Source of the DNA: AC-32 sp963813435
GTDB lineage: Bacteria; Actinomycetota; Thermoleophilia; Gaiellales; Gaiellaceae
Length of the DNA: 64,000 nucleotides
Direction: 5' to 3'
Assembly: GCA_963813435.1 (NCBI GenBank)
Contig: CAWEYY010000003.1
Span: forward strand, 868,001-932,000
The translations under genes and the position numbers were made by a program. Positions 18,088 to 28,159 of the stretch are shown in pieces (position 1 is the first letter of the stretch; every line of letters begins with the position of its first letter). The notes beneath the pieces are model-generated. The model was given only the letters and a program-made list of their open reading frames with translations, was not told the origin of the DNA and searched no databases.

Positions 18088-19770
18088 CTACTTCACGGAA
18101 GCCTGGTCGAGCATGAAGTACCACTGCGGGCTGAACACGAAGCCCTTCACCCGTTTCGCGACGAAGTTGATCTGCTTCTGGTTCATCATCGCGACCCACG
18201 GGGCCTGGTCGGTGACCTCCTTGTCGACCTGTGCCCACTGGCTGTTTGCGGCGGTTTGGTCAGTGAGGCCTGTCTCGCCCGCCTGGTCCATCTTCGACTG
18301 GATGGCCTGGTTGCAGAACGCGGCGATGTTCGGGCTCGAGTTGCTGTTCGGGTGGAACGAGCCGCAGCCGAGGAGGATGTCGAGGAAGTCGGAAGCCGCC
18401 GGGTAGTCCTGGAACCAGTCCGAGTACGCGAACTGGACCTTGTTCTTCGAGTTCTGGATGTAGGGGTACTGGATGCTCCCCGAGAGCGCCTGGAGCGATG
18501 CCTTGTACCCGAGCTTGTTGAGCAGGCCGACGAAGTAGAGGCCGTAGGACTTCGGCGGGTCGACGTTCACCGTGTTCACCTTGACGACGGCGCCCTTCGT
18601 GCCGGACTGCGCCATCAGCTGCGTCGCCTTTTTCATGTCCGGCCCGGTCCACTTCCCGCTGCCAGGGTTGATGGTGTAGGGGCAGTACGGCTCGTAGCCG
18701 GGGAAGCTCGGGGGAAGCACCTGGCAGGTCGGCACGGCGAGCTGAGGCCCGCCGAAGATCTTCACGAGCGCGTTCCGGTCGGTGGCGAAGTTGACCGCCT
18801 GCCGAGCCTTGAGGTTGTTGAACGGCGGGATCCGTGTGTTGAACGCGAAGTACTCGACCTGCGTCAGCTGGTTGATGTGCACCTGATCGGGGTACTTCGT
18901 GCTGATCTCGTTCAGCCGGCCTGCCGGGATCTGGTCGAACACCCAGTCGGCCTGGCCCTGCTCGACCTGAGTCACCTCGTTGTCGGGCGTGAGCCCGAAC
19001 TTCTGGACGATCACGTCGGGGTTGCCCGCGGGCTGCGCGTCACTGGACCACACCTTGAAGTACGGGTTGCGAACAAGCTTGATCTGCTTGGTCGGCGCGT
19101 ACTCGGCCCACTTGTACGGGCCTGTGCCAGGAGGCGGGATGTCCACGTTCTTGGCCGGCGTGCTCGCCGGGAGGATGAAGGCGAACGGGACCGCCAGCTT
19201 GTCCAGGAACTCGGGATCGCCCTTCGTGAGGTGGAAGGTGACGGTGTTCCCGTTAACGACAATGCCCTTCGACAGGTCGCAGCTCTTCGGCGTCTTGACG
19301 CATGCGTCGCCGCCGACGATCACGTTGTACCAGCTGCCTGCGTTGGGGCTGTTGGCGATCTTGAAAAGCCGCTCGAACGTCGCCTTGACGTCGTTGCCGG
19401 TGAGCGTCTGGCCGTTCGAGAACTTGATCCCGGAGCGAAGCTTGAACACCCAGGTCTTGCCTCCGTTGGTCGGCGTCGGGACCGACTCGGCGAGGTCGGC
19501 GACGATCTTCGTCCCCTCGGAGCCGCTCGCGCGCTTGAACGCGACGAGGCCGTCGTGCGTCATGATCAGCAGCTGCCACTCCTGCAGCGTGTAGTTGACT
19601 TGCGGATCGGGCGAGCCAGACGGAGCGGCGTTGGCAAGCGTGATCATCGTGCCGCCCTTGCCGCCGGCCGTCGTGGATGTCGTGCCCTGGCTCTTCTTCG
19701 AACCACCACAGCCTGCGGCTAGGACGATCAACGCGATCGCCGCCGCGGAGAACGAAACCAAGCGCCTCAC
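18088..19770 (-). CDS. peptide/nickel-type substrate-binding lipoprotein (SBP_bac_5)
   Basis: About 560 residues. The GTG start at 19770 is preferred: AAGGGAG lies eight bases upstream and it yields a clean lipoprotein signal, VRRLVSFSAAAIALIVLAAG followed by the lipobox Cys (LAAGC). The mature protein has the family 5 fold markers WVFKLRSGIKFSNGQTLTGN and DWFQDYPAASDFLDILLGCG. It would sit on the outer membrane-leaflet side, feeding the second OppB/OppC pair. It shares only overall family resemblance with the other binding protein, suggesting distinct ligands. Confidence 0.88.
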   Translation of the reverse strand: MRRLVSFSAAAIALIVLAAGCGGSKKSQGTTSTTAGGKGGTMITLANAAPSGSPDPQVNYTLQEWQLLIMTHDGLVAFKRASGSEGTKIVADLAESVPTPTNGGKTWVFKLRSGIKFSNGQTLTGNDVKATFERLFKIANSPNAGSWYNVIVGGDACVKTPKSCDLSKGIVVNGNTVTFHLTKGDPEFLDKLAVPFAFILPASTPAKNVDIPPPGTGPYKWAEYAPTKQIKLVRNPYFKVWSSDAQPAGNPDVIVQKFGLTPDNEVTQVEQGQADWVFDQIPAGRLNEISTKYPDQVHINQLTQVEYFAFNTRIPPFNNLKARQAVNFATDRNALVKIFGGPQLAVPTCQVLPPSFPGYEPYCPYTINPGSGKWTGPDMKKATQLMAQSGTKGAVVKVNTVNVDPPKSYGLYFVGLLNKLGYKASLQALSGSIQYPYIQNSKNKVQFAYSDWFQDYPAASDFLDILLGCGSFHPNSNSSPNIAAFCNQAIQSKMDQAGETGLTDQTAANSQWAQVDKEVTDQAPWVAMMNQKQINFVAKRVKGFVFSPQWYFMLDQASVK

Positions 19771-19873
19771 GGGACCATCTCCCTTGGTTGACGTGGGCCT
19801 GCGCCTACCTATACGGACGCGCATCGAGGCTCGGATGTTAGCGAGGGACGACAGCCCAGCGCGGGGCTATCCG

Positions 19874-21034
<1,161 letters not shown>

Positions 21035-21082
21035 GCGGCCCCCAGAACAGGCTCGTTCACATCAACGCGGTGCTCTGTTGTC

Positions 21083-23270
21083 CTATTCCGCGACGGCGGC
21101 CTCTTTGGATTGCGTACGCGCAGGGAAGTCGAACTCGACCTTCCCTTCCTCATTCAAGACGAGCCGCGCGCGAAAAGGTTTGCCGGCACGTGAGCGGAAG
21201 CCGGAGATGACCTCTTTGGTCTTCCCTTCCTCGAGGAGCTGTCGCGCGATCTCGGGGGTGAGAGTGCGGCCCGCGACGCGCTTCCAGATGACGAATCCGC
21301 ACCCGGTCTCCTCTCGGCTCTTCCAGCTCGTGCAGCCGTAGGCCTTCGAGTTTTCCCTGATGATCTCGCCGGTCTCGGCGCCGCAGCGCGGGCAGGGGCC
21401 GAGCTCGACGCGCTCGGGTCGCAGCTTCTCCTTGTCCAGCGCCGCGATCTGCTCGACGGTGGACTGCGTGAACGTCGCGATGTCCTTGATGAAGGCGTCG
21501 CGGTCGTCGTCGCCGTGCTCGATGTCCGTCAGGCGCTTCTCCCAGTCACCGGTCAGCTCCGGGAGAGGTGAGCGGATGCTCCTCGAGCATCGTGATCACC
21601 TGGAGGCCCTTCGGCGTCGGCTGGAGGTCCTTCGCGACGCGTTCGATGTACTCGCGGCGGATGAGCGTCTCGATCGTCTCGGCGCGGGTGGCCGGAGTGC
21701 CGAGGCCGCGCTCCTTCATGGCCTCGCGGAGCTCCTCGTCGTCGACGAGCTTGCCGGCCGTCTCCATCGCCGAGAGCAGCGTCGCCTCCGTGTAGCGCGG
21801 CGGCGGCCTCGTCTCCTTGGCCTCGACCTCGGCGGCCGTGCACGTGATCTTCTGGCCCTGCTCGAGCTGCGGCAGCTCGGCGCTCTCGTTCTCGGCGTCC
21901 TCGTCCTGGCGCGCCTGCTTGTCCGCGTCGGCCTCGAGCCCGTAGACCCCGCGCCAGCCTGCCTCGAGCGTGACCTTGCCGCGCGTGCGGAAGCGCTCTT
22001 CCTCGACGAGCGTGACGATCGTGGTGCGCGCGTAGCGCGCGGGCGGGTGGAAGACGGCGAGGAAGCGGCGTGCGATCAGGTCGAAGACGCGGCGCTCGTC
22101 GGGCGAGAAGCGCTCGAGGTCGTGCTCGACGTCGGTCGGGATGATCGCGTGGTGGTCGTCGACCTTCGAGTCGTTGACGACGCGCCCGAGCGGCAGCTGC
22201 TGGAGGCCGAGCACGTAGCTCGCCGCCTGGGCGTATTCGCCGATCGGCGCGAGCGTGGCCGCGGTCGGCTTCAGCTGCGCGACGAGATCGCCCGACAGCC
22301 AGCGCGAGCTCGTTCGCGGGTAGGTGATCGCCTTCTTGTCCTCGTAGAGCGACTGCGCGGCCTGGAGCGTGCGGCGGGCCGAGAAGCCGAAGCGGCGGTT
22401 CGCGTCGCGCTGCAGCGAGGTCAGGTCGTAGAGGAGCGGCGCGCGCTCGGACTGCTCCTTGCGCTCGACGGTCTCGACGACGCCGTCGGCGCCGGAGACC
22501 TTGGCCGCGATCTCGTCGGCGCGCTTCCCGCCATGGGCGCCCATGATCCGCGTCTCCTCGCCCTCGAACCAGAGGCCCTCGTAACGGGGGTCGAACTGCG
22601 CGTGGACGAGCCAGTACGGCTCCGGGACGAACGCCTGGATCTCGCGCTCGCGCTTGACCATCAGCGCCAGGGTCGGCGTCTGCACGCGGCCGAGCGAGAC
22701 GACGCCGCCGACCCACGCGCGGCCGCGGATGGTCGCGGCGCGGGTCGCGTTCATTCCGACGAGCCAGTCCGCCTCCGAGCGGGAGCGCGCGGCGGCCTCG
22801 AGCTGGCGCAGCTGCTCACCCGGGCGAAGCTGCTCAAAGCCCTCGCGGATCGCCTGCTTCGTCATCGAGCTGATCCAGAGGCGCTCGACCGGCTTGTCGA
22901 CGCCCGACGTCTCGTAGATGTACGCGAAGATGAGCTCGCCCTCGCGGCCCGCGTCGCACGCGTTCACGATCCGGTCGACATCGTCGCGCTTGAGCAGCTT
23001 GTGGATTGCCTTCAGCTGCTTCTCGGACTTCTTGTCGCGCGGGCGGAGCTTGAACTCCTCCGGGACGATCGGGAGGTCCTTCATGCGCCACTTCTTGTAG
23101 CTCTCGTCGTAGTCCTCCGGGTTGATCAACTCCACGAGGTGGCCCACGGCGAACGTGACCACGGTGTCGTCTGACTCGTAGTAGGAGTCGTTGTTCTCGA
23201 AGCTGCCCGGCAGCGCGTCGACGATGTCGCGCGCCACCGACGGCTTCTCGGCGATGATCAGGGTCTTCAC
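21083..23270 (-). pseudogene. type IA DNA topoisomerase (TopB/TopA-like), frameshifted near its 3' end
   Basis: Relaxes negative supercoils or unlinks single strands through a Tyr-DNA intermediate. The N-terminal TOPRIM domain (VKTLIIAEKPSVARDI; acidic NACDAGREGELIF), the central gate with VSLGRVQTPTLALMV, the catalytic region KAITYPRTSSRWLSG (Tyr) and the GLGTPATRAETIETLI motif are intact up to EEHPLTSP. There a GGG at 21561-21563 (plus strand) has one base too many. Dropping it restores SPELTGDWEKRLTDIE and a further 150 residues with a zinc-ribbon C-terminal domain (CPRCG ... CG) to a stop at 21083. As written, translation stops at 21546. The start is the GTG at 23270 with TAAGGTGA upstream; a GTG at 23279 is possible. 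Confidence 0.8.
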
Positions 23271-23287
23271 GCCGTTCACCTTAGCGA

Positions 23288-23340
23288 CCGCACCGGCAAA
23301 GCCGGCACGGCCTCTTTTGTCGGCATCGCACGCAATGCCT
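23288..23340. repeat. structured intergenic element, copy A
   Basis: A 53-bp element matching 51947-51999 at 44 of 53 positions without gaps. It holds two potential hairpins. The first is CCGGC-AAA-GCCGG with an extended outer stem. The second is GGCAT...ATGCC (23322-23339), whose base changes relative to copy B largely keep pairing. It lies between the divergent topoisomerase and plsC genes. Terminator, riboregulator or mobile small repeat are all possible. Confidence 0.7.
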
Positions 23341-23414
23341 TTGTCCCCGGACCACCCTGCAACGTAGCCGCGGGGATGCGCATGTGGGTTGCGAAAGTGT
23401 GACGATTGCGTGCC

Positions 23415-24023
23415 ATGGCTTCGCCCGCCTACTTCGTGATCGGCCTTGTCACATGGCCAGCCGTGAGAGGGCTGTACCGTCTTCGCGCCCAGGGGCTGGA
23501 ATACCTTCCCGAGGGCGGATTCGTCCTCGCGGCGAATCACGTCTCGAACTTCGACCCGTGGGCGCTCGGAATCCCGTTGTGGCCGCACCGGCAGCTGCGC
23601 TTCATGGCGAAGGCTGAGCTCTTCAACCCGGTGTTGACGCCGATCCTGAACGGGGGCGGGGCGTTCAAGGTTCGGCGCGGGGAAAGCGACCGCGACGCGA
23701 TGCGGATGGCCATCGAGCTCGCACGCGACGGCGAGATCGTGGTCATGTTCCCGGAGGGCACACGACAGCAAAAGGGCCTGAGGAAGCGCCACGTGGCCCG
23801 CGCGCACTCGGGGGCGGCGCGGATCGCCCTCGCCGCCGGCGTGCCGCTCGTACCCGCGGCCATCGCCGGCACCGACCGCCTGCTGCGGCTCGGCCCGCTG
23901 CGCGTGGCATACGGGCCGCCCATCGACCTCAGCGAGTTCGAAGGGCAGGACACGAAGACCGCAGCAGAGGGAGCGACCGAGCGGCTGATGGCGCGGATCG
24001 AGGAGCTGCACACCGGACTGTGA
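23415..24023 (+). CDS. plsC: 1-acyl-sn-glycerol-3-phosphate acyltransferase family protein (PlsC)
   Basis: A 202-residue acyltransferase that moves an acyl chain to lysophosphatidate, or in some relatives to another acceptor, at the inner membrane. The catalytic NHVSNFD (HX4D form) and the second block FPEGTRQQKGLRK are both present, with VPLVPAAIAGT behind. The ATG at 23415 is preferred over a TTG nine bases earlier. Its stop overlaps the GTG of the exonuclease gene by four bases, so the two are coupled although functionally unrelated. Confidence 0.85.
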   Translation: MASPAYFVIGLVTWPAVRGLYRLRAQGLEYLPEGGFVLAANHVSNFDPWALGIPLWPHRQLRFMAKAELFNPVLTPILNGGGAFKVRRGESDRDAMRMAIELARDGEIVVMFPEGTRQQKGLRKRHVARAHSGAARIALAAGVPLVPAAIAGTDRLLRLGPLRVAYGPPIDLSEFEGQDTKTAAEGATERLMARIEELHTGL

Positions 24024-24832
24024 GGCCACTGCTCGTCGTCGACGGCGACTCGCTCGCCCACCGTGCCTACCACGGGCTGCCGAAGTCGGTTCGCCTCAGC
24101 GTGGTGGTCGGCTTCACGAACTTTCTGCTGCGACTGTGGGAGAGCGAGGAGCCGCGCGCCGTCCTCGTCGGCTGGGACACGCTCTTCGTTCCCACCTACC
24201 GGCACGAGGCGTTCGAGAGCTATCAGAGCGGACGCGAGTTCGACGACCCGCTCGTCGAGCAGCTCGACCTCCTGCCCGGGCTCGTCGACACGATGGGCTT
24301 CGCCGCCGCGAAAGGGGCCGGCTACGAGGCCGACGACTTCCTCGCCGCTGCGGTCGCGTCGGAGGAGGCTCGCGGCGGCACCGCGCTCGTCGCGACCTCC
24401 GACCGGGACGCGTTCCAGCTCGCGAGCGAGCGGACGACGATCCTCCAGCCGGTGCGCGGGGTCTCCGAGCTGGCGCGGATCGGGCCGGCCGAGGTGCGCG
24501 AGCGCTACGGCGTCGACCCCGAGCAGGTTCCCGACTTCATCGCGCTCCGCGGCGACCCGTCCGACAAGCTGCCCGGCGCCAGGGGTATCGGCCCGAAGAA
24601 GGCTGCGGACATCCTCAACGAGTACCGGACGCTCGAGGAGGCGCTCGCCGCTGGACGGTTCGCGGCGGAGGCGGAGGACTTGCGGCTTTACCGTCGAATA
24701 GCCGCGCTGGACGCCTCTGCTCCTCTTCCTCCCCTCGAAGACCAGAACCCCAAGTGGGCGGAGGCGTCCGCCCTCGTCCGCGAGTGGCGCCTGAACCAGC
24801 TCGCCGACCGGCTGGCCGGGCTCGCTGCCTAA
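24020..24832 (+). CDS. 5'-3' exonuclease (FEN-like, PolI N-terminal domain family)
   Basis: A 270-residue stand-alone 5'-nuclease. Metal-binding acidic motifs are clear: LLVVDGDSLAHRAYHG, GYEADDFLAA, TSDRDAFQL and ALRGDPSDKLPG, followed by the helix-hairpin-helix ARGIGPKKAADIL that contacts DNA. Such enzymes remove 5' flaps or RNA primers in replication and repair. There is no polymerase domain. Translation starts at a GTG overlapping the plsC stop. Confidence 0.9.
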   Translation: MRPLLVVDGDSLAHRAYHGLPKSVRLSVVVGFTNFLLRLWESEEPRAVLVGWDTLFVPTYRHEAFESYQSGREFDDPLVEQLDLLPGLVDTMGFAAAKGAGYEADDFLAAAVASEEARGGTALVATSDRDAFQLASERTTILQPVRGVSELARIGPAEVRERYGVDPEQVPDFIALRGDPSDKLPGARGIGPKKAADILNEYRTLEEALAAGRFAAEAEDLRLYRRIAALDASAPLPPLEDQNPKWAEASALVREWRLNQLADRLAGLAA

Positions 24833-24842
24833 GATCGGGCCG

Positions 24843-25076
24843 ATGGACGTCTGGCTCGCAGATGCGCGAGACGCTCTGGCTGCGGCTGCAGGCGTTCCTG
24901 CTTCCGGGCTCGAGCTCTCGGACGAAGACGTCCGGGAGCTGCTCGACCTGGCACGCGTCGCCGCGCACGACTCCGGCGATCGAACGAACGCCCCTCTGCT
25001 CTGCTACCTGGTCGGCCGCGCGCAGGGAAACGCCGAGCTCGGCACGCTCGCCGCCGCGATTCGATCGACTTCGTAA
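24843..25076 (+). CDS. DUF6457 family protein
   Basis: A 77-residue acidic, helical protein. The family core is visible as LLDLARVAAHDSGDRTNAPL followed by LVGRAQGN, which resembles the DUF6457 pattern (LDLAR-VAH ... P-t-fLvG-AaG) common in actinobacteria. There, members are often found near or fused to molybdopterin-guanine dinucleotide synthesis genes. Molecular function is unknown. The HDAC-like frame begins inside or just after its last codons. Confidence 0.65.
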   Translation: MDVWLADARDALAAAAGVPASGLELSDEDVRELLDLARVAAHDSGDRTNAPLLCYLVGRAQGNAELGTLAAAIRSTS

Positions 25077-25246
25077 GCCATCCCGCGCTGGCTGAGCTCC
25101 ATCCGACGGAGCCTCATGTAGAGACACGTGCCAGGCTGGAGGCGCTGCTCGCAGCGTTCGAGGTCGCCGAGGGCCGGCCGGCAACGCGCGAGCAGGTCGA
25201 ACGCTGCCACGAGCCCGCCTACCTCGACCGGCTCGAGGCCCTCGAG

Positions 25247-25909
25247 GTGCCGACGCTGCTCGATCCCGACACGGTCGCCTCCGAGACGAGCTACGACGCG
25301 GCGCTGCTCGCGGCCGGCTGCGCGGTCGAGGCCGTCGAGCGAGGCGGCTTCGCGCTCGTCCGGCCGCCCGGGCACCACGCGCTTCCCGGCCGGGCGATGG
25401 GTTTCTGCCTCGTCGACAACGTCGCGGTTGCCGCGCGCCACGCGCAGGCCCGGCTCGGGCTCGAGCGGATCGCGATCGTCGACTGGGACGTCCATCACGG
25501 CAACGGCACGGAGGAGATCTTCCGCGGCGACGACTCGGTCCTGTTCGTCTCGATGCACCAGTGGCCGTTCTACCCGGGCACCGGCGGACCGGGCGAGAGC
25601 GACGAGACCACGGTGAACGTCCCGCTTCCCGCCGGGTCAGCGGACGAGGACTACCTCCGCGCGTTCGACCGTGTGGTCGAGCCGGCGGTCCGGGCGTTCG
25701 ATCCCGAGCTCGTGCTCGTCTCGGCAGGGTTCGACGCCCACGAGCACGACCCGCTGGCCGGGATGCACGTGACGGCTGACGGCTTCCGCGAGCTTGCGCT
25801 CAGGACGGCCGCGCTCGCCCCGCGCGTCGCCGCCGTGCTGGAAGGCGGCTACGACCCGCGGACGCTGCCCGGACTCGTCTCCGCAGCGCTGGAAGGGTTC
25901 CAAGAATGA
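25247..25909 (+). CDS. histone-deacetylase/acetoin-utilisation family hydrolase; true start upstream
   Basis: A zinc-dependent amidohydrolase of the HDAC superfamily, which in bacteria deacetylates polyamines or small amides or acts on acetylated proteins. The catalytic PPGHHALPGRAMGFC, metal ligands in DWDVHHGNGTEE, SAGFDAHEHDP and the late EGGYDPRTLPG are present. The family N-terminus (FVSHPALAELHPTEPH, then ARLEALL) is encoded in frame from about 25061, but no ATG, GTG or TTG exists there. The coordinates given start at the first canonical codon (GTG, 25247), which would lose about 60 family residues. A CTG or ATC start, or a sequence error, is likely. Confidence 0.8.
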   Translation: MPTLLDPDTVASETSYDAALLAAGCAVEAVERGGFALVRPPGHHALPGRAMGFCLVDNVAVAARHAQARLGLERIAIVDWDVHHGNGTEEIFRGDDSVLFVSMHQWPFYPGTGGPGESDETTVNVPLPAGSADEDYLRAFDRVVEPAVRAFDPELVLVSAGFDAHEHDPLAGMHVTADGFRELALRTAALAPRVAAVLEGGYDPRTLPGLVSAALEGFQE

Positions 25910-25911
25910 CG

Positions 25912-25939
25912 ACGGCCGGCCTCTTCCTGGGCCGGCCGT
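25912..25939 (+). terminator. hairpin terminator after the HDAC-like gene
   Basis: ACGGCCGGCC and GGCCGGCCGT form a perfect 10-bp stem with the 8-nt loop TCTTCCTG, two bases after the stop codon. There is no T run. Confidence 0.65.
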
Positions 25940-26056
25940 GTCGCCGAGAAGCACAGAGCCACCGCGCTTCGACACCTATCTGGAGTGTCGATCCAAAGTA
26001 TCGACCCGCGGCGCCTCGGGTCGTGGGTGATTCATATCCCCCACGGTGGGTGATTT

Positions 26057-26719
26057 TCAGGCAGCGCGGGCGGAATTCAGCGCTTCGAGGGCCTCGCGCC
26101 GGGACGAGACGCCGAGCTTGCGCATCAGGCTCTTCACGTGCGAGCGGACGGTGTGCTCGGAGATGTAGAGGCGCGCCGCGATCTCGTCGGTTCCGAGGTG
26201 CTCGTCGAGGAGCAGCAGCACCTCGACCTCGCGGGCGCTGAGCGAGCTCGCGATCGGGTCGGGAACTCCGCGGCCGCTGCCCTCGCGAACCTGGTCGAGC
26301 AGCCGCCGCGCGACCTCGCCGGAGAGCGCGGCCTGACCCTCGGCAACGCCACGCAGGAACTGGGCGATGCGCTCGGGCGGCTCGCTCTTGAGCAGGTACC
26401 CGGCAGCGCCGCCGCGGATCGCGGAGAGAAGGTTCTCCTCCGTGCCGGACGCGGTCAGGACGACGACCTCGCACTCGGGCGCGGCGTCGCGGATCTTCGG
26501 CAGCGCCTCGAGCCCGCCCATGCCCGGCATCGAGAGGTCGAGCAGGACGATCTGCGGCCGGAGCCCGCGGGCGAGCTCGATCGCCTCCTCCCCGTCGCCG
26601 GCCTGGCCGACCACGGAGAAGTCGTGCTGCTCGAGCAGCGCGGCGAGCGCCTCGCGCGTGATGGGGTGGTCGTCTACGAGCAGGATCCGCACCGAACCCT
26701 TATCGGCAGCGCTCGGCAT
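26057..26719 (-). CDS. NarL/FixJ-type response regulator
   Basis: 220 residues. The receiver domain (about 10-130) starts RILLVDDHPITREALAALL, with the phosphoacceptor D61 in IVLLDLSMPGMGG, the conserved Thr/Ser in VVVLTASGTEEN and Lys in GYLLKSEPPE. The LuxR HTH (about 158-215) reads LSAREVEVLLLLDEHLGTDE ... VKSLMRKLGVSSR. It lies head to head with the histidine kinase gene, with start codons 15 bp apart, so the two are very likely partners. An internal GTG at 26692 would also give a complete receiver. Confidence 0.88.
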   Translation of the reverse strand: MPSAADKGSVRILLVDDHPITREALAALLEQHDFSVVGQAGDGEEAIELARGLRPQIVLLDLSMPGMGGLEALPKIRDAAPECEVVVLTASGTEENLLSAIRGGAAGYLLKSEPPERIAQFLRGVAEGQAALSGEVARRLLDQVREGSGRGVPDPIASSLSAREVEVLLLLDEHLGTDEIAARLYISEHTVRSHVKSLMRKLGVSSRREALEALNSARAA

Positions 26720-26734
26720 GCCGAAAAGGGTCTC

Positions 26735-28117
26735 GTGCAGCACGAAGAGCGCGACGACTACGCGGCCTGGCTCTGGGGCGAGGTGCTCCTGATCGGGCTG
26801 CTCGGCGCTGCCCTGGCGCTGTTCGTCGCGAACCCAAGCCTCAGGAACACCTATTCGCTGCCCCAGGTGCGGCTCGTGCTCGACACCGCGGTGACTCTCG
26901 CAGCCCTGATTGTCGCGCTCCTGGCGGGAATCCGGTTCACGGTCGACGGGCGGCGGCTCGACCTTCTCCTGTGCGGCGGCTTCGCGGCGGCGGCCGGAGC
27001 CACGCTCGCGTTCTCGATCGCGCCCGTCCTCGGTGGAGAGGCTCTGCAGCGGACCGAGTTCTGGGCCGGGATCGGCGGGCGCCTCTTCGCGGCGACGCTG
27101 ATCGCGGCGGCGCCGTTCTCGCGCAGGCGCGTCAACGCAAGGGGACGCGCGCTCGGGGAGATGCTCGCCGCTGTACTGATCGTCCTCGCGCTCTGCTGGG
27201 CGCTCGCCGACCGCGCGGGAACAACCCTCCCGGCCGTGGTCGACAGCGCCCGCTCCGACCAGCCGTTCGAGCTCATGGGCGCGCTCGCCGCGCAGGCGCT
27301 CCTGTCGCTGGTCGCGGTCGTCGGGTGGGGACTCCGCTTCCGCGCGCGGGGGAACGACCTCGACAAGTGGCTGTGCCTGGCCGCAACACTCGCGCTCTTC
27401 GCCGAGCTCCACTACGTCTTCACGCCGCTCCTGTCGAGCCGCTACGTCTCGCAGGGCGACTTCCTGCGGCTCCTCTCCTACGGCGTCCTCCTGGTGGGCG
27501 TCTGGCGGGCGATCCGCTTCGCCGAGTTCGGCCGCGCGGTGGCCGAGGAGCGCGCCCGCGTCGCCCGCGAGATCCACGACGGCCTCGCGCAGTACCTCTT
27601 CGCCGTCTCGACCCACACGAGCATGCTCGAGAGCGGCGGCGATGCGAAGACGATCCTGCCGCGGCTCAAGGAAGCGGCCGCGGCCGCGCAGCAGGAGGCG
27701 CGGTTCGCGGTGCTCGCCCTCTCGTCAGCAGGTGGCTCGGCCCCGTTCGACTCGGCGCTGCGCCGCTACGTGGACTTCCTGACCGCCGACGGCGTGCTCG
27801 AGGTCGACCTCGAGATCCAGGACGGGATCCGGCTCGCGCCTGACGAGCAGATCGAGGTCTTCCGCATCGTCCAGGAAGGCCTGGCGAACGCGCGCAAGCA
27901 CGCGGGCGCGACTCGAGCCGAGGTGCGGATCGAGGAACGGGCAGGAGAGCGCTACGTGACGGTGATCGACAACGGCTCCGGCTTCGACGAGGCCGAGATC
28001 GCGGCCGGCCAGGGGCTCAAGAACATGCGGGCGCGTGCGGCGTCGATCGGGGGCGGCTTCCGCCTCGTCTCCGCTCCGGGCCGGGGGACGGCCCTCGAGG
28101 TGGTGCTTCGCGCCTAG
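26735..28117 (+). CDS. membrane sensor histidine kinase (HisKA_3 type)
   Basis: 460 residues. A GTG start with AAAAGGG four bases upstream is followed by about seven hydrophobic segments (residues 14-250) forming an integral membrane sensor. The DHp motif ARVAREIHDGLAQYLFAVS holds the phosphorylated His near residue 280. The HATPase domain has NARKHAGAT, VIDNGSGFDE and GLKNMRARAASIGGG. This is the NarL-partner class of kinase. The signal is unknown. Promoters for this gene and the divergent regulator must lie inside each other's coding sequence because only 15 bp separate them. Confidence 0.85.
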   Translation: MQHEERDDYAAWLWGEVLLIGLLGAALALFVANPSLRNTYSLPQVRLVLDTAVTLAALIVALLAGIRFTVDGRRLDLLLCGGFAAAAGATLAFSIAPVLGGEALQRTEFWAGIGGRLFAATLIAAAPFSRRRVNARGRALGEMLAAVLIVLALCWALADRAGTTLPAVVDSARSDQPFELMGALAAQALLSLVAVVGWGLRFRARGNDLDKWLCLAATLALFAELHYVFTPLLSSRYVSQGDFLRLLSYGVLLVGVWRAIRFAEFGRAVAEERARVAREIHDGLAQYLFAVSTHTSMLESGGDAKTILPRLKEAAAAAQQEARFAVLALSSAGGSAPFDSALRRYVDFLTADGVLEVDLEIQDGIRLAPDEQIEVFRIVQEGLANARKHAGATRAEVRIEERAGERYVTVIDNGSGFDEAEIAAGQGLKNMRARAASIGGGFRLVSAPGRGTALEVVLRA

Positions 28118-28159
28118 GCGTTCGTCCTCGCCTCTGTCACGATTTGCGGCGAGGGAGAG

